A stretch of DNA of 64,000 nt from Nitrosomonadales bacterium (GTDB taxonomy: Bacteria > Pseudomonadota > Gammaproteobacteria > Burkholderiales > Gallionellaceae): contig JACQYW010000008.1 in assembly GCA_016208015.1 (NCBI GenBank), positions 124,001 to 188,000 of the forward strand. Direction: 5' to 3'. Position 1 is the first letter of the stretch. Each line of letters begins with the position of its first letter. A program made the translations under genes and the position numbers. This document shows positions 35,873 to 43,407 of this stretch, in pieces. Under the pieces are notes generated by a model that was not told where the DNA came from, searched no databases, and worked only from the letters and a program-made list of their open reading frames with translations.

Positions 35873-37361
35873 CACTTTAGAAACCGCCGCCCATCCCGAG
35901 AACCTGCGCCGCGTCGCCATCGACCCGGTGTCGCGCGTCGAGGGTCACGGCAAGGTGACATTGCTGCTGGACGAGAACGACCGCGTGCATCAGGTGCGGC
36001 TGCACATCGTCGAATTCCGCGGCTTCGAGAAATTCATCCAGGGCCGCCCTTACTGGGAAGCGCCGGTGATGGTGCAGCGACTGTGCGGCATCTGCCCGGT
36101 GAGCCACCATCTGGCGGCAAGCAAGGCGATGGACATGATCGTCGGCGCGACGCTCACGCCGACCGCAGAGAAGGTGCGCCGCCTCATGCACTACGGCCAG
36201 ATACTGCAATCGCATGCGCTGCATTTCTTCCATCTGTGTTCGCCCGACCTGCTGTTCGGTTTCGATTCCGATGTGGCGAAACGCAACATCGTCGGCATCG
36301 TCGCCGCCTATCCCGACATCGCCAAACAGGGCGTGCTGCTGCGCAAGTTCGGCCAGGAAGTGATTCGCATCACGGCGGGCAAACGCGTGCACGGCACCGG
36401 TTCCATCCCCGGCGGCGTGAACAAGAACGTGAGCCTCGAAGAGCGCGACTACCTGCTCAAGGACATCGAACAGATCGTGACCTGGAGCCGGGAGTCGGTC
36501 GGCATCGCACGCAAACTGTTCGAGCAGAACCTCGACCTGTACAACAACTTCGGCCGCTTCAAGGCCCACACGCTCAACATCGTGCGCGCCGACGGCGCGA
36601 TGGACCTGTACCACGGCGGCCTGCGCGCGCGCGACATGGACGGCAAGACATTGTTCGACCATTACGACTACAGCCATTACTGGGATGTGATCTTCGAAGA
36701 CGTGAAACCCTGGTCGTACATGAAGTTCCCCTTCCTGCGCAGTCTCGGCACCGAGAACGGCTGGTATCGCGTAGGGCCGCTGAGCCGCGTCACGCAGTGC
36801 GACTTCATCCCCACTCCGCTGGCCGAAGCCGAACGAAAAGCCTTCATGGCATTCGACGGCGGCAAAGCGGCAGGCGCGACACTGGGCTTCCACTGGGCAC
36901 GCATGATCGAGATGCTGCATGCCGCCGAGCAGATCCGCGAACTGTTGCTCGATCCGGACTTGCAAGGCAACGATCTGGTCAGCAAAGGCGTGCGGCAGGA
37001 ACGTGGCGTCGGCGTCATCGAAGCGCCGCGCGGCACGCTCATCCACCATTACAAAGTGGATGAGAACGACCAGATCGTGCGCTGCAACCTCATCGTCTCC
37101 ACCACCCACAACAATCAGGCGATGAACGAAGCCATCCGCCAGGTGGCACGGCAATTCATCGACGGCAAGAAACTCACCGAAGGTTTGCTCAACCACATCG
37201 AAGTCGCCATCCGCGCCTTCGACCCCTGCCTGTCCTGTGCCACGCACGCACTGGGCAAGATGCCGCTGGAAGTGGAATTGCTGGATGCGGAAGGTGGGCG
37301 GGTGGATATGCTGACGCGGTCGTCGGATGGGACGTTTGCCTGTCAGTCCGATCATGCTTGA
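35865..37361 (+). CDS. hoxH: NAD-reducing [NiFe] hydrogenase large subunit HoxH
   Basis: A 498-residue catalytic subunit. The nickel ligands lie in LCGICPVSHH (L1) and DPCLSCATH (L2); RVEGHGKV is the conserved N-terminal motif. About 35 residues follow the L2 His, a C-terminal extension that a maturation protease removes in this family (HoxW downstream). Together HoxFUYH oxidise H2 with NAD+ or the reverse in the cytoplasm. The start overlaps hoxY by eight bases. The next genes belong to a repeat-flanked DUF559 cassette. Confidence 0.96.
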   Translation: MTDTLETAAHPENLRRVAIDPVSRVEGHGKVTLLLDENDRVHQVRLHIVEFRGFEKFIQGRPYWEAPVMVQRLCGICPVSHHLAASKAMDMIVGATLTPTAEKVRRLMHYGQILQSHALHFFHLCSPDLLFGFDSDVAKRNIVGIVAAYPDIAKQGVLLRKFGQEVIRITAGKRVHGTGSIPGGVNKNVSLEERDYLLKDIEQIVTWSRESVGIARKLFEQNLDLYNNFGRFKAHTLNIVRADGAMDLYHGGLRARDMDGKTLFDHYDYSHYWDVIFEDVKPWSYMKFPFLRSLGTENGWYRVGPLSRVTQCDFIPTPLAEAERKAFMAFDGGKAAGATLGFHWARMIEMLHAAEQIRELLLDPDLQGNDLVSKGVRQERGVGVIEAPRGTLIHHYKVDENDQIVRCNLIVSTTHNNQAMNEAIRQVARQFIDGKKLTEGLLNHIEVAIRAFDPCLSCATHALGKMPLEVELLDAEGGRVDMLTRSSDGTFACQSDHA

Positions 37362-37383
37362 GAGTTGGTCATGGCCTGTGATC

Positions 37384-37438
37384 TCTACCCCCATCCCAAC
37401 CTTCCCCCTGCAAGGGGGAAGGTTGGGATGGGGGTAGA
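37384..37438. repeat. perfect 26-bp palindrome upstream of the DUF559 gene
   Basis: Two 26-base arms, TCTACCCCCATCCC...CCCCCT and its exact inverse, surround a 3-base GCA loop, 23 bases after the hoxH stop. The same family recurs at 37793-37936 and 46444-46541. The perfect symmetry would form a strong RNA hairpin and could act as terminator-like structure after hoxH, though no T-run follows. Confidence 0.85.
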
Positions 37439-37445
37439 AACTTCA

Positions 37446-37808
37446 ATGCTTAGACGCACCAATTCCGTTACAACCACAAGAGCCAGATCGCTACGAAGCG
37501 GCATGACCGATGCCGAACGCTTGCTATGGCAAGCATTGCGGTACAAGCAACTTGCTGGTCACCGCTTCCGACGCCAATTCCCCATTGGAAGATTTATTGC
37601 CGATTTTGTATGCGTCGAACAAAAACTCGTGATTGAACTTGATGGCGGACAACATCAGGATCAAGTTGCGTATGATGAACAGAGAACCTTCTTCTTACGG
37701 CAAAATGGCTGGCGGGTTCTGCGATTCTGGAACAACGATGTGATTGGCAATCTCGATGGAGTGCTATCGACAATTGCAGAACAATTAGAGAGTCTACCCC
37801 CACCCTAA
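37446..37808 (+). CDS. DUF559 endonuclease-like protein
   Basis: A 120-residue DUF559 (Vsr/restriction-endonuclease-like fold) protein. The core reads LLWQALRYKQLAGHRFRRQFPIG, then FIADFVCVEQKLVIELDGGQH with the catalytic-type D...ExD arrangement, and RRFFL-like WRVLRFWNNDV near the end. Members are small, widespread and of unknown function, often tied to mobile DNA. The gene interrupts the hox operon between hoxH and hoxW; a palindrome ends eight bases before its ATG and its last codons (SLPPP) lie in another copy, which supports insertion as a cassette. Confidence 0.85.
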   Translation: MLRRTNSVTTTRARSLRSGMTDAERLLWQALRYKQLAGHRFRRQFPIGRFIADFVCVEQKLVIELDGGQHQDQVAYDEQRTFFLRQNGWRVLRFWNNDVIGNLDGVLSTIAEQLESLPPP

Positions 37809-37936
37809 CCCTGATAGAACTACTAGCCATTCGACTAAGCTGGCAAACAACGCCAGCCAAGTCGCTGGTTATCCCCCTGCAAGGGGGAGGGAACTTGGCT
37901 CCTTCCCCTTGCAGGGGGAAGGTTGGGATGGGGGTG
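37793..37936. repeat. palindrome pair downstream of the DUF559 gene, one split by the hairpin repeat
   Basis: A left arm TCTACCCCCACCCTAACCCT is separated from its centre CCCCCTGCAAGGGGG by the hairpin repeat at 37811-37872. A second copy, CCTTCCCCTTGCAGGGGGAA followed by GGTTGGGATGGGGG, ends about 45 bases before hoxW. The first copy covers the DUF559 stop codon. Confidence 0.75.
37811..37872 (+). repeat. covarying hairpin repeat, copy 2
   Basis: It differs from copy 1 at only a few positions over 62 bases and has the same apical stem GCTGGC/GCCAGC with loop AAACAAC. It interrupts a CCCCCTGCAAGGGGG-type palindrome at its left arm. Confidence 0.8.
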
Positions 37937-37981
37937 AAAAACGTCAGGTCCCTACAAATCGAAATCATCACAACATTACCA

Positions 37982-38440
37982 ATGACCATCCCCCTCCTAG
38001 TCATCGCCATCGGCAACGAATCACGTGGTGATGATGCTTTGGCCCCTTTGCTGGCGCGCCAGCTTCAATCAGAAATAGTCGGCAACCAGATCGAATTCAT
38101 CGAAGACTTCCAGCTCCAGGTCGAGCATGTCACCGATCTGGTCGGGCGCACTGCCGTGCTGTTCGTCGATGCGGACATATCCTGCGCTCCGCCATTCCAT
38201 TTCTCCGGCATCGCTGCGGCGCAGGACAACAGCTACACCAGCCATGCCATGACGCCGTTCGCACTACTGCACACCTTCAAGCAAGTGTACGGGACGGATG
38301 CGCCACCCTGCTTTCTGCTGCGCATTCGCGGTTACGGTTTCGAATTGGGCGAGGATCTGAGCACCGAGGCATCTGCCAATCTGGAACAGGCATTGTCGAA
38401 AGCTCGCGCTTGGCTGGCTGACATTCCGTCCATGCAGTAG
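37982..38440 (+). CDS. hoxW: hydrogenase maturation protease HoxW
   Basis: A 152-residue HyaD/HycI-fold endopeptidase. The N-terminal LLVIAIGNESRGDDALAPLLA has the metal-sensing Asp/Glu site of hydrogenase proteases, and FVDADIS provides the second conserved Asp. It is expected to trim the HoxH C-terminus after nickel insertion. The frame opens at 37895 inside the repeat, but ATG 37982 gives the conserved N-terminus. It is separated from hoxH by about 620 bases because of the DUF559 cassette, so its expression from the hox promoter may be disturbed. Confidence 0.88.
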   Translation: MTIPLLVIAIGNESRGDDALAPLLARQLQSEIVGNQIEFIEDFQLQVEHVTDLVGRTAVLFVDADISCAPPFHFSGIAAAQDNSYTSHAMTPFALLHTFKQVYGTDAPPCFLLRIRGYGFELGEDLSTEASANLEQALSKARAWLADIPSMQ

Positions 38441-38557
38441 TAAGCTCCAAGAACAACCGGAGCTTTCCCGATTTCTGTTTAGCGCACATGGGCGGATGAT
38501 GATGTACAGTGTATCCAGGGCGAACAGCCGCAATTACCCGGAACTTTGGGGTCCAAT

Positions 38558-40927
38558 ATGAAGAATTCGTCGACGTTTTTGAATACCCCGGCAAAAGTGG
38601 TATTCGCAGTTGGCCTGATCATATTGGTGAGCGAATCTCTGATCATGTTGATGATCGGAATCGTCCCTGCCTCAATCCTGCAAGATAGCGAATGGCAGTT
38701 CATTGACCCTATCCTGCTTACCGCGATTGTCTCTCCGATACTCTACTTCCTTATCTACCGGCCGTTGAACCGGCAGGCTTTGTTCGAGCAGCAACTCGAA
38801 GAACTGCGGCGTTTCCAGAAGGTGGTGATCGGGCGAGAATTGCGCATGAAAGAGCTGAAAGAAGAAAACTCCATGCTGCGCATGATGGAAGCAACAGGAA
38901 AAGCCAGCGAAACCTCTGGTTCATCCTTGGCAAGTCAATCGGGAAGCGATGCGGCAGAACAAACCGAAAGAACCGGAGAGACCGAGCAGCGCAACGCGCT
39001 GCTGTTCATGCTCGAAGATCTGGAAAAGACTCGCGACAAGATCGAACAGGCGCATCAGCAGTGGATGGTTGCGCTGGACGTGGTGTCCGATCCGATCTTT
39101 CTGCATGACAAGGAATTCCGCATCTTGCGCGCCAACCGTGCGTACGCCGCACGAGTCGGCATGCCATTCAGTGAATTCATCGGCAAGCCTTACTACGAGA
39201 TATTCCCCAAACTTGCGGGGCCGCTGTCCACCTGCCGGCTTGCACTGAATACGGGGCGGGAAGAGACTGAGGAGTTGACGCTGGAGAGCGGCGCAATCAT
39301 TCGCTCTCGCGCCGCTCCCGTGTATGACACACAGAACAAATATCTCCATTCGATCCATATCCTCGAAGACATCACCGAACGCAAGGCTAACGAAGCAAAA
39401 ATCCGGCGGCTGACACAGTTCTATGCCGCACTGAGCCAGTGCAACGAGGCCATCGTGCATTGCACCGGCGAGGACGAATTGTTCCCGCAAATCTGCCGCG
39501 ACTCGGTACAGTTCGGCGGCATGAAGATGGCCTGGATTGGTTTGCTGGACAAGACGACCAGCATGGTCAACCCGGCTGCCAGCAGTGGCGAGGGCGTTGA
39601 ATACCTGGAAGGTATCCGGATCTCGGTGGACGCCGATGATCCCGCCGGGCGCGGTCCGATCGGCACCGCCATCCGCGCCAACCGCCCGCAATGGTGCCAG
39701 GATTTCCAGAACGATCCGCTCACTGCACCGTGGCATGAACGCGGCGCGGGCTTCGGCTGGGGTTCATTGGCTGCGCTGCCATTGCTGCGCAACGGTACCG
39801 TTATCGGCATCTTTGCGCTGTATTCCGGCGCCACCGACGCGTTCGACGAAGCCGCACAAAAGCTGCTGTCCGAAATGGTGGCGGATATCAATTTCGCGCT
39901 GGACAATTTTTCCCACGAGGCCGAGCGCAAGCGCTCGGTGCAGGAACTCACCGAATCGGAGCAACGCTTCCGCAGCGTGGTCGAGCAGTCGCTTGCCGGC
40001 ATCTATATCATCCAGGACGGATACCTCGTCTATGTGAATCCGCGTTTCGCGGAAATGTTCGGTTACGATTCACCCAACGAACTGATCGGGGTCGAGCCGA
40101 CATCGCTGGTGTCCGAGCAGGATCGCGGCATCGTCGCGGAGAACATCCGCAGCCGCCTGGAGGAAGAAGCTCAGAGCTTCAGCCACGGCTTTATCACCGC
40201 CGTGCGCAAGGATGGCAGCCTGTTTGACGTCGGCGTGCATGGCGCACGGGCGACACATGCCGGTCGTCCCGCGATCATCGGCATGATGCAGGACGTGTCG
40301 GAGAAGAAACGTGCCGAAGAGCAAATCCAACGCTATGTCACGCAACTTGAAAATTCGTTCATGCACACCATCGAGGTGGCGACCACCCTGGTCGAGATGC
40401 GCGACCCCTACACCGCCGGGCATGAGAAACGGGTGGCGCTGATCGCCGTCGCCATCGGCACCGAACTGGGGTTGGAAGCTCAACGCATCGAGGGGCTGCG
40501 GATCGGCGGCTACATACACGACATCGGCAAGATCATTATTCCGGCGGAAATACTCTCCAAGCCCGGCAGACTTTCCGTGGCCGAATACGATCTGATCAAG
40601 GGACATCCCCAGGCAGGTTACGACATCCTGAAGAACGTGGATTTTCCCTGGCCGGTGGCGGACATCGCGCATCAGCACCATGAGCGCATGGATGGCAGCG
40701 GCTACCCGCGCGGGCTAAAAGGCGATGAGATACTGCTTGAGGCGCGCATCACCGCCGTGGCGGATGTGGTCGAGGCAATGTCCTCGCATCGCCCTTATCG
40801 TCCGGGCATCGGCCTTGATCAGGCGCTCGCGGAAATCGAGCTCGGCAGCGGCACTCATTATGACCCGGTGGTGGCAGCTGCCTGTCTGCGGCTATTCCGC
40901 GAGAAGGCTTACAAGCTGCCAGTTTAA
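38558..40927 (+). CDS. membrane PAS-GAF-PAS-HD-GYP cyclic-di-GMP phosphodiesterase
   Basis: A 789-residue protein with two N-terminal transmembrane segments (about 15-38 and 48-68), a coiled coil with a low-complexity stretch (about 75-170), a PAS domain (about 175-285), a GAF domain (about 290-450), a second PAS (about 460-590) and an HD-GYP domain (about 600-785). The HD-GYP signatures are complete: GYIHDIGKI, HHERMDGSGYPRGLKG and DVVEAMSSHRPYRPG, so it should hydrolyse c-di-GMP. ATG 38558 is preferred over TTG 38546 because GGGG lies at the right distance. It stands between hoxW and the repeat protein; sensing input is unknown. Confidence 0.93.
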   Translation: MKNSSTFLNTPAKVVFAVGLIILVSESLIMLMIGIVPASILQDSEWQFIDPILLTAIVSPILYFLIYRPLNRQALFEQQLEELRRFQKVVIGRELRMKELKEENSMLRMMEATGKASETSGSSLASQSGSDAAEQTERTGETEQRNALLFMLEDLEKTRDKIEQAHQQWMVALDVVSDPIFLHDKEFRILRANRAYAARVGMPFSEFIGKPYYEIFPKLAGPLSTCRLALNTGREETEELTLESGAIIRSRAAPVYDTQNKYLHSIHILEDITERKANEAKIRRLTQFYAALSQCNEAIVHCTGEDELFPQICRDSVQFGGMKMAWIGLLDKTTSMVNPAASSGEGVEYLEGIRISVDADDPAGRGPIGTAIRANRPQWCQDFQNDPLTAPWHERGAGFGWGSLAALPLLRNGTVIGIFALYSGATDAFDEAAQKLLSEMVADINFALDNFSHEAERKRSVQELTESEQRFRSVVEQSLAGIYIIQDGYLVYVNPRFAEMFGYDSPNELIGVEPTSLVSEQDRGIVAENIRSRLEEEAQSFSHGFITAVRKDGSLFDVGVHGARATHAGRPAIIGMMQDVSEKKRAEEQIQRYVTQLENSFMHTIEVATTLVEMRDPYTAGHEKRVALIAVAIGTELGLEAQRIEGLRIGGYIHDIGKIIIPAEILSKPGRLSVAEYDLIKGHPQAGYDILKNVDFPWPVADIAHQHHERMDGSGYPRGLKGDEILLEARITAVADVVEAMSSHRPYRPGIGLDQALAEIELGSGTHYDPVVAAACLRLFREKAYKLPV

Positions 40928-40929
40928 TC

Positions 40930-41048
40930 GTCATTCCGGCACAGGCCGGAATCCAGCCAAACAACACAACCGCATAGCGACAAAACCTGCTGTTCCGCTT
41001 CGCGAGAATTATTTTATCGACTGGATTCCGGCCTGCGCCGGAATGACG
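40930..41048. repeat. MITE-like element with 28-bp terminal inverted repeats
   Basis: The left end CGTCATTCCGGCACAGGCCG (continuing GAATCCAG) and the right end CTGGATTCCGGCCTGCGCCG (continuing GAATGACG) are inverse copies with one mismatch; each is also a palindrome. It is 119 bases in all, with no ORF. It begins two bases past the HD-GYP stop and ends 18 bases before the stop of the repeat protein, so it may act as a shared 3' structure. Confidence 0.85.
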
Positions 41049-41066
41049 GCCCAATGAATTTCTTGC

Positions 41067-42446
41067 TTAAACCGAACTGACTTCCTCTTCCGGGAAAGGC
41101 CACACCGGCTCGGGTGGAGCCATTGCGGCTTTGCGGGCGGCGGCTTCTGCTTTCTTTAGTGCTGATGCAGCCTTGCGTGCCGCCGCTTCTTCCTGTGCGA
41201 TCTGTTTCGCCTGAGCCGCAGCGGCTTTGCGCGCCTCGGCCTCGGCCTTCCTCGCAGCAGCCAATTCCTGCGCAGCCAGTTTGGCCTGCTCTGCGGCCAG
41301 CTTTCTTGCAGCGGCGGCTTCATGCGCGGCGATCCTGGTGGCTTCGGCTTCCGCCTTCTTGATCGCAGCGGCTTCCAGTGCGGCCTGCTTGCGGGCTTCT
41401 GCTTCGGCTTTCATTTCGGCAGCAAGTTGTTGCGCGGCGAGCTTGTGCGCTTTCTTCAGCGCGGCAGCTTCTGCTGCGGCCTGTTTCTTTGCTTCCGCCT
41501 CGGCTTTCTTGGCAGCGGCAGCTTGTTGTGTGGCCAACTTCTTCGCTTCGGCTTCTGCTTTCTTCTGAGCGGCGGCTTCTGCTGCTGCTCGCTTCTTGGC
41601 TTCCGCCTCGGCCTTCTTCGCGGCGGCAGCCTGCTGTGCGGCGAGCTTCTTCGCCTCGGCTTCGGCTTTCTTCAGGGCAGCGGCCTCCTCGGCAGCTTTC
41701 TTCCTGGCTTCAGCTTCGGCCTTCTTCGCTGCTGCTGCTTGTTCGGCGGCCAGTTTGCGTGCTTCGGCTTCCGCCTTCTTCAACGCGGCGGCTTCGGCAG
41801 CGGCCTGTTTCTTCGCTTCCGCTGCGGCTCGCTTGGCCTCGGCGGCTTGTTGCGCGGCCAGCTTCTTCGCCTCGGCTTCGGCTTTCTTCAAGGCAGCGGC
41901 CTCTTCGGCTGCTTTCTTCTTGGCATCGGCCAGGGCCTTCTTGTACGCAGCCGCTTCTTCTGCCGCTTTCTTCTTCGCCTCGGCTTGAGCCAGCTTCAAA
42001 GCCGCGGCTTCCTCTGCGGCGCGTTTCTTCGCTTCAGCTGCGGCCTGTTTGGCTGCGGCTGCTTCCAGTGCGCGCTGCCTGGCCTGCTCCTGCGCTAATG
42101 CCTTGGCGGCTGCGGTTTCCTGCGCTGCCTGAATCTTTGCGATGCGAGCCGCTTCGACATCCGCACGCATCTGCTCGCCTGCTTCCATCGCGGCGCGCAT
42201 CTCCTGCTCGGTTTGTGTCTTGCTGGCGACCGCCGCCTCGTAAGCCGCACGCGCCTGATTCGCAGCGGCTTCTTTTTGATCGGCGATGATCTGTTTGGCT
42301 TCCAGTATCTGTCTGGCTTCTGCCGCCGCCTCATTGGCAGCGAACATCATCTTGTTGGCGAGTGTCAGAGTCTTGTCTGCTGCCGCTGCGTTTTTGGCTG
42401 TGCGAACCTCATCGGGAGTCAATTTCACCTTCTTCACCTCTGACAT
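41067..42446 (-). CDS. alanine/lysine/glutamate 18-residue-repeat coiled-coil protein
   Basis: A 459-residue, low-complexity protein made almost wholly of A, K, E, Q and R. From about residue 140 an 18-residue unit of the form KKAEAEAKKxAAxxAAAx recurs, alternating Q-rich and E-rich versions in pairs of 36. The first 60 residues (MSEVKKVKLTPDEVRTAKNA...) are less repetitive. No signal peptide or membrane anchor is visible, unlike TolA, which shares this composition. It may be a long helical rod or a histone-H1-like DNA-binding tail; function is unknown. The start has AAGGAG seven bases upstream. A promoter with an embedded operator precedes it. Confidence 0.8.
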   Translation of the reverse strand: MSEVKKVKLTPDEVRTAKNAAAADKTLTLANKMMFAANEAAAEARQILEAKQIIADQKEAAANQARAAYEAAVASKTQTEQEMRAAMEAGEQMRADVEAARIAKIQAAQETAAAKALAQEQARQRALEAAAAKQAAAEAKKRAAEEAAALKLAQAEAKKKAAEEAAAYKKALADAKKKAAEEAAALKKAEAEAKKLAAQQAAEAKRAAAEAKKQAAAEAAALKKAEAEARKLAAEQAAAAKKAEAEARKKAAEEAAALKKAEAEAKKLAAQQAAAAKKAEAEAKKRAAAEAAAQKKAEAEAKKLATQQAAAAKKAEAEAKKQAAAEAAALKKAHKLAAQQLAAEMKAEAEARKQAALEAAAIKKAEAEATRIAAHEAAAARKLAAEQAKLAAQELAAARKAEAEARKAAAAQAKQIAQEEAAARKAASALKKAEAAARKAAMAPPEPVWPFPEEEVSSV

Positions 42447-42494
42447 CAAAATCTCCTTAATTGAATTGCTAAACAGGTTGAATATGCCGCGCGA

Positions 42495-42523
42495 AAGATA
42501 CAGAACGAACGTTCTGGTGTCAA
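42495..42523 (-). promoter_or_regulatory. sigma70-like promoter with a palindromic operator in its spacer
   Basis: On the minus strand TTGACA, a 17-base spacer and TATCTT form a promoter about 50 bases before the repeat-protein ATG. The spacer contains CAGAACGTTCGTTCTG, two 7-base inverted arms around TT (42501-42516). A protein bound there would block RNA polymerase, so repression is the simplest reading. Confidence 0.65.
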
Positions 42524-42638
42524 TTAGGGCGATGCAAACAGGCGTGGTATGAGCCGATAGGACAGACAAGTCCAGGGCGAAAGAAATATATCGGCCGCTT
42601 TAGTTAGATGAACCTATTTTTTCCATTCAACTCCTGCC

Positions 42639-42667
42639 TTGTAGATGAATAACATATTTGTTACTAT
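42639..42667 (+). promoter_or_regulatory. promoter/operator of the toxin-antitoxin pair, probably leaderless
   Basis: TTGTAG, a 17-base spacer and TACTAT precede the toxin ATG by only six bases, so transcription should start at or next to the ATG (leaderless). There is no Shine-Dalgarno. TAACA-TATT-TGTTA at 42650-42663 overlaps the -10 and suits binding by the HTH antitoxin. Confidence 0.55.
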
Positions 42668-42673
42668 CAACAC

Positions 42674-42997
42674 ATGGCCTACACCATCATCTATTACAGC
42701 GCAGCGCTGCAATCAGAGATCATGTCTTTGCCAGACACGCTGCTGGCTCGATATATCGGGCTGACCGCCAGGATGATAGAGCATGGTGCGAATCTCGGAG
42801 AGCCGCATACCAAAGCCTTTGGTGATGGATTGTTCGAACTGAGACTCAAGGGAGCAGAAGGCATCGCCCGCGTGTTTTATTGCACACTGGTTGGCCGCCA
42901 GATCGTCATGCTGCATTGCTTCATCAAGAAGACGCCGAAGACACCGCTCAAAGAACGCTGGATTGCCAAAAAACGAATGATGGAGGTAAAGCAATGA
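42674..42997 (+). CDS. RelE/HigB-type toxin (Gp49-like)
   Basis: A 107-residue protein of the phage-derived Gp49/HigB-like toxin family: LPDTLLARYIGLTARMIEHGANL, then a strand FGDGLFELRLKGAEGIARVFYC with the basic residues used for ribosome-dependent mRNA cleavage, and HCFIKKTPKTPLKE with the typical KKT motif. The order toxin then HTH antitoxin with an ATGA overlap is that of HigBA modules. It opens a short accessory stretch between the two hydrogenase clusters. Confidence 0.88.
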   Translation: MAYTIIYYSAALQSEIMSLPDTLLARYIGLTARMIEHGANLGEPHTKAFGDGLFELRLKGAEGIARVFYCTLVGRQIVMLHCFIKKTPKTPLKERWIAKKRMMEVKQ

Positions 42998-43293
42998 AAA
43001 CCAAAACCATGACCCACGAACAAATGGTCGCCAAGATGCTGAAGAAACCCGCCGTGCGCGCAGAGCACGAACGGCTGAACCGCGAGGAATTCGCCATTCT
43101 GGACGAAATACTCGCCGCCCGCCGCGAAGCCGGATTAACGCAAGCGCAGATAGCCGAACTGATGGGAACCAAAGCCCCCGCCATCGCCCGCCTGGAAAGC
43201 GCACTGGCCACCGGCAAACACTCGCCCAGCCTGAACACCTTGCGCAAATATGCCGCCGCATTGGGCAAGCGCGTGGAAGTACACTTGGTTTAA
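42994..43293 (+). CDS. XRE-family HTH antitoxin of the HigBA-type pair
   Basis: A 99-residue protein with a helix-turn-helix of the XRE class at about 45-95 (REAGLTQAQIAELMGTKAPAIARLE). The start ATG 42994 overlaps the toxin stop and is preceded by GGAGG. It should neutralise the toxin and repress the operon through the inverted repeat upstream. The stop TAA shares its A with the ATG of the next remnant ORF. Confidence 0.9.
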   Translation: MKTKTMTHEQMVAKMLKKPAVRAEHERLNREEFAILDEILAARREAGLTQAQIAELMGTKAPAIARLESALATGKHSPSLNTLRKYAAALGKRVEVHLV

Positions 43294-43403
43294 TGCCGCA
43301 TTACCACGGTGATCTTTGGTGCGAATTTATTCCGAACCTGAGACTTATGGCCTCTTGCAGAACATTGAACGGCATCTTCAAGCAAGCTGGATTAAAGGAG
43401 TAA
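43293..43403 (+). pseudogene. hicA toxin remnant (3' end only)
   Basis: A 36-codon frame from ATG 43293 ends TLNGIFKQAGLKE, closely resembling the C-terminus of HicA toxins (GTLRSILKQAGL). The part before it, with no dsRBD-like fold or the catalytic His region of HicA, is unrelated. The stop lies five bases before hicB, the normal hicA-hicB spacing. It appears that most of hicA was deleted, joining its last dozen codons to the end of the preceding antitoxin. Confidence 0.6.
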
Positions 43404-43407
43404 AGAC

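Noticed and set aside
35877..37394. Long minus-strand reading frame opposite hoxH
   Set aside because: It mirrors the hoxH codon bias and has no recognisable domain.
34504..37872. Hairpin repeats as integron attC sites
   Set aside because: The ends AAC and GTT and the imperfect stem are reminiscent of attC, but the outer boxes do not follow RYYYAAC/GTTRRRY, and no integrase or cassette array is present.
41322..42289. Plus-strand leucine/serine/glycine/cysteine-rich frames opposite the repeat protein
   Set aside because: They are produced by translating the repetitive DNA in antisense.
42501..42516. CAGAACGTTCGTTCTG as a LexA (SOS) box
   Set aside because: GAAC-N4-GTTC resembles the Gram-positive LexA box, but betaproteobacterial LexA sites have the CTG-N10-CAG form, so only an unnamed operator is claimed.
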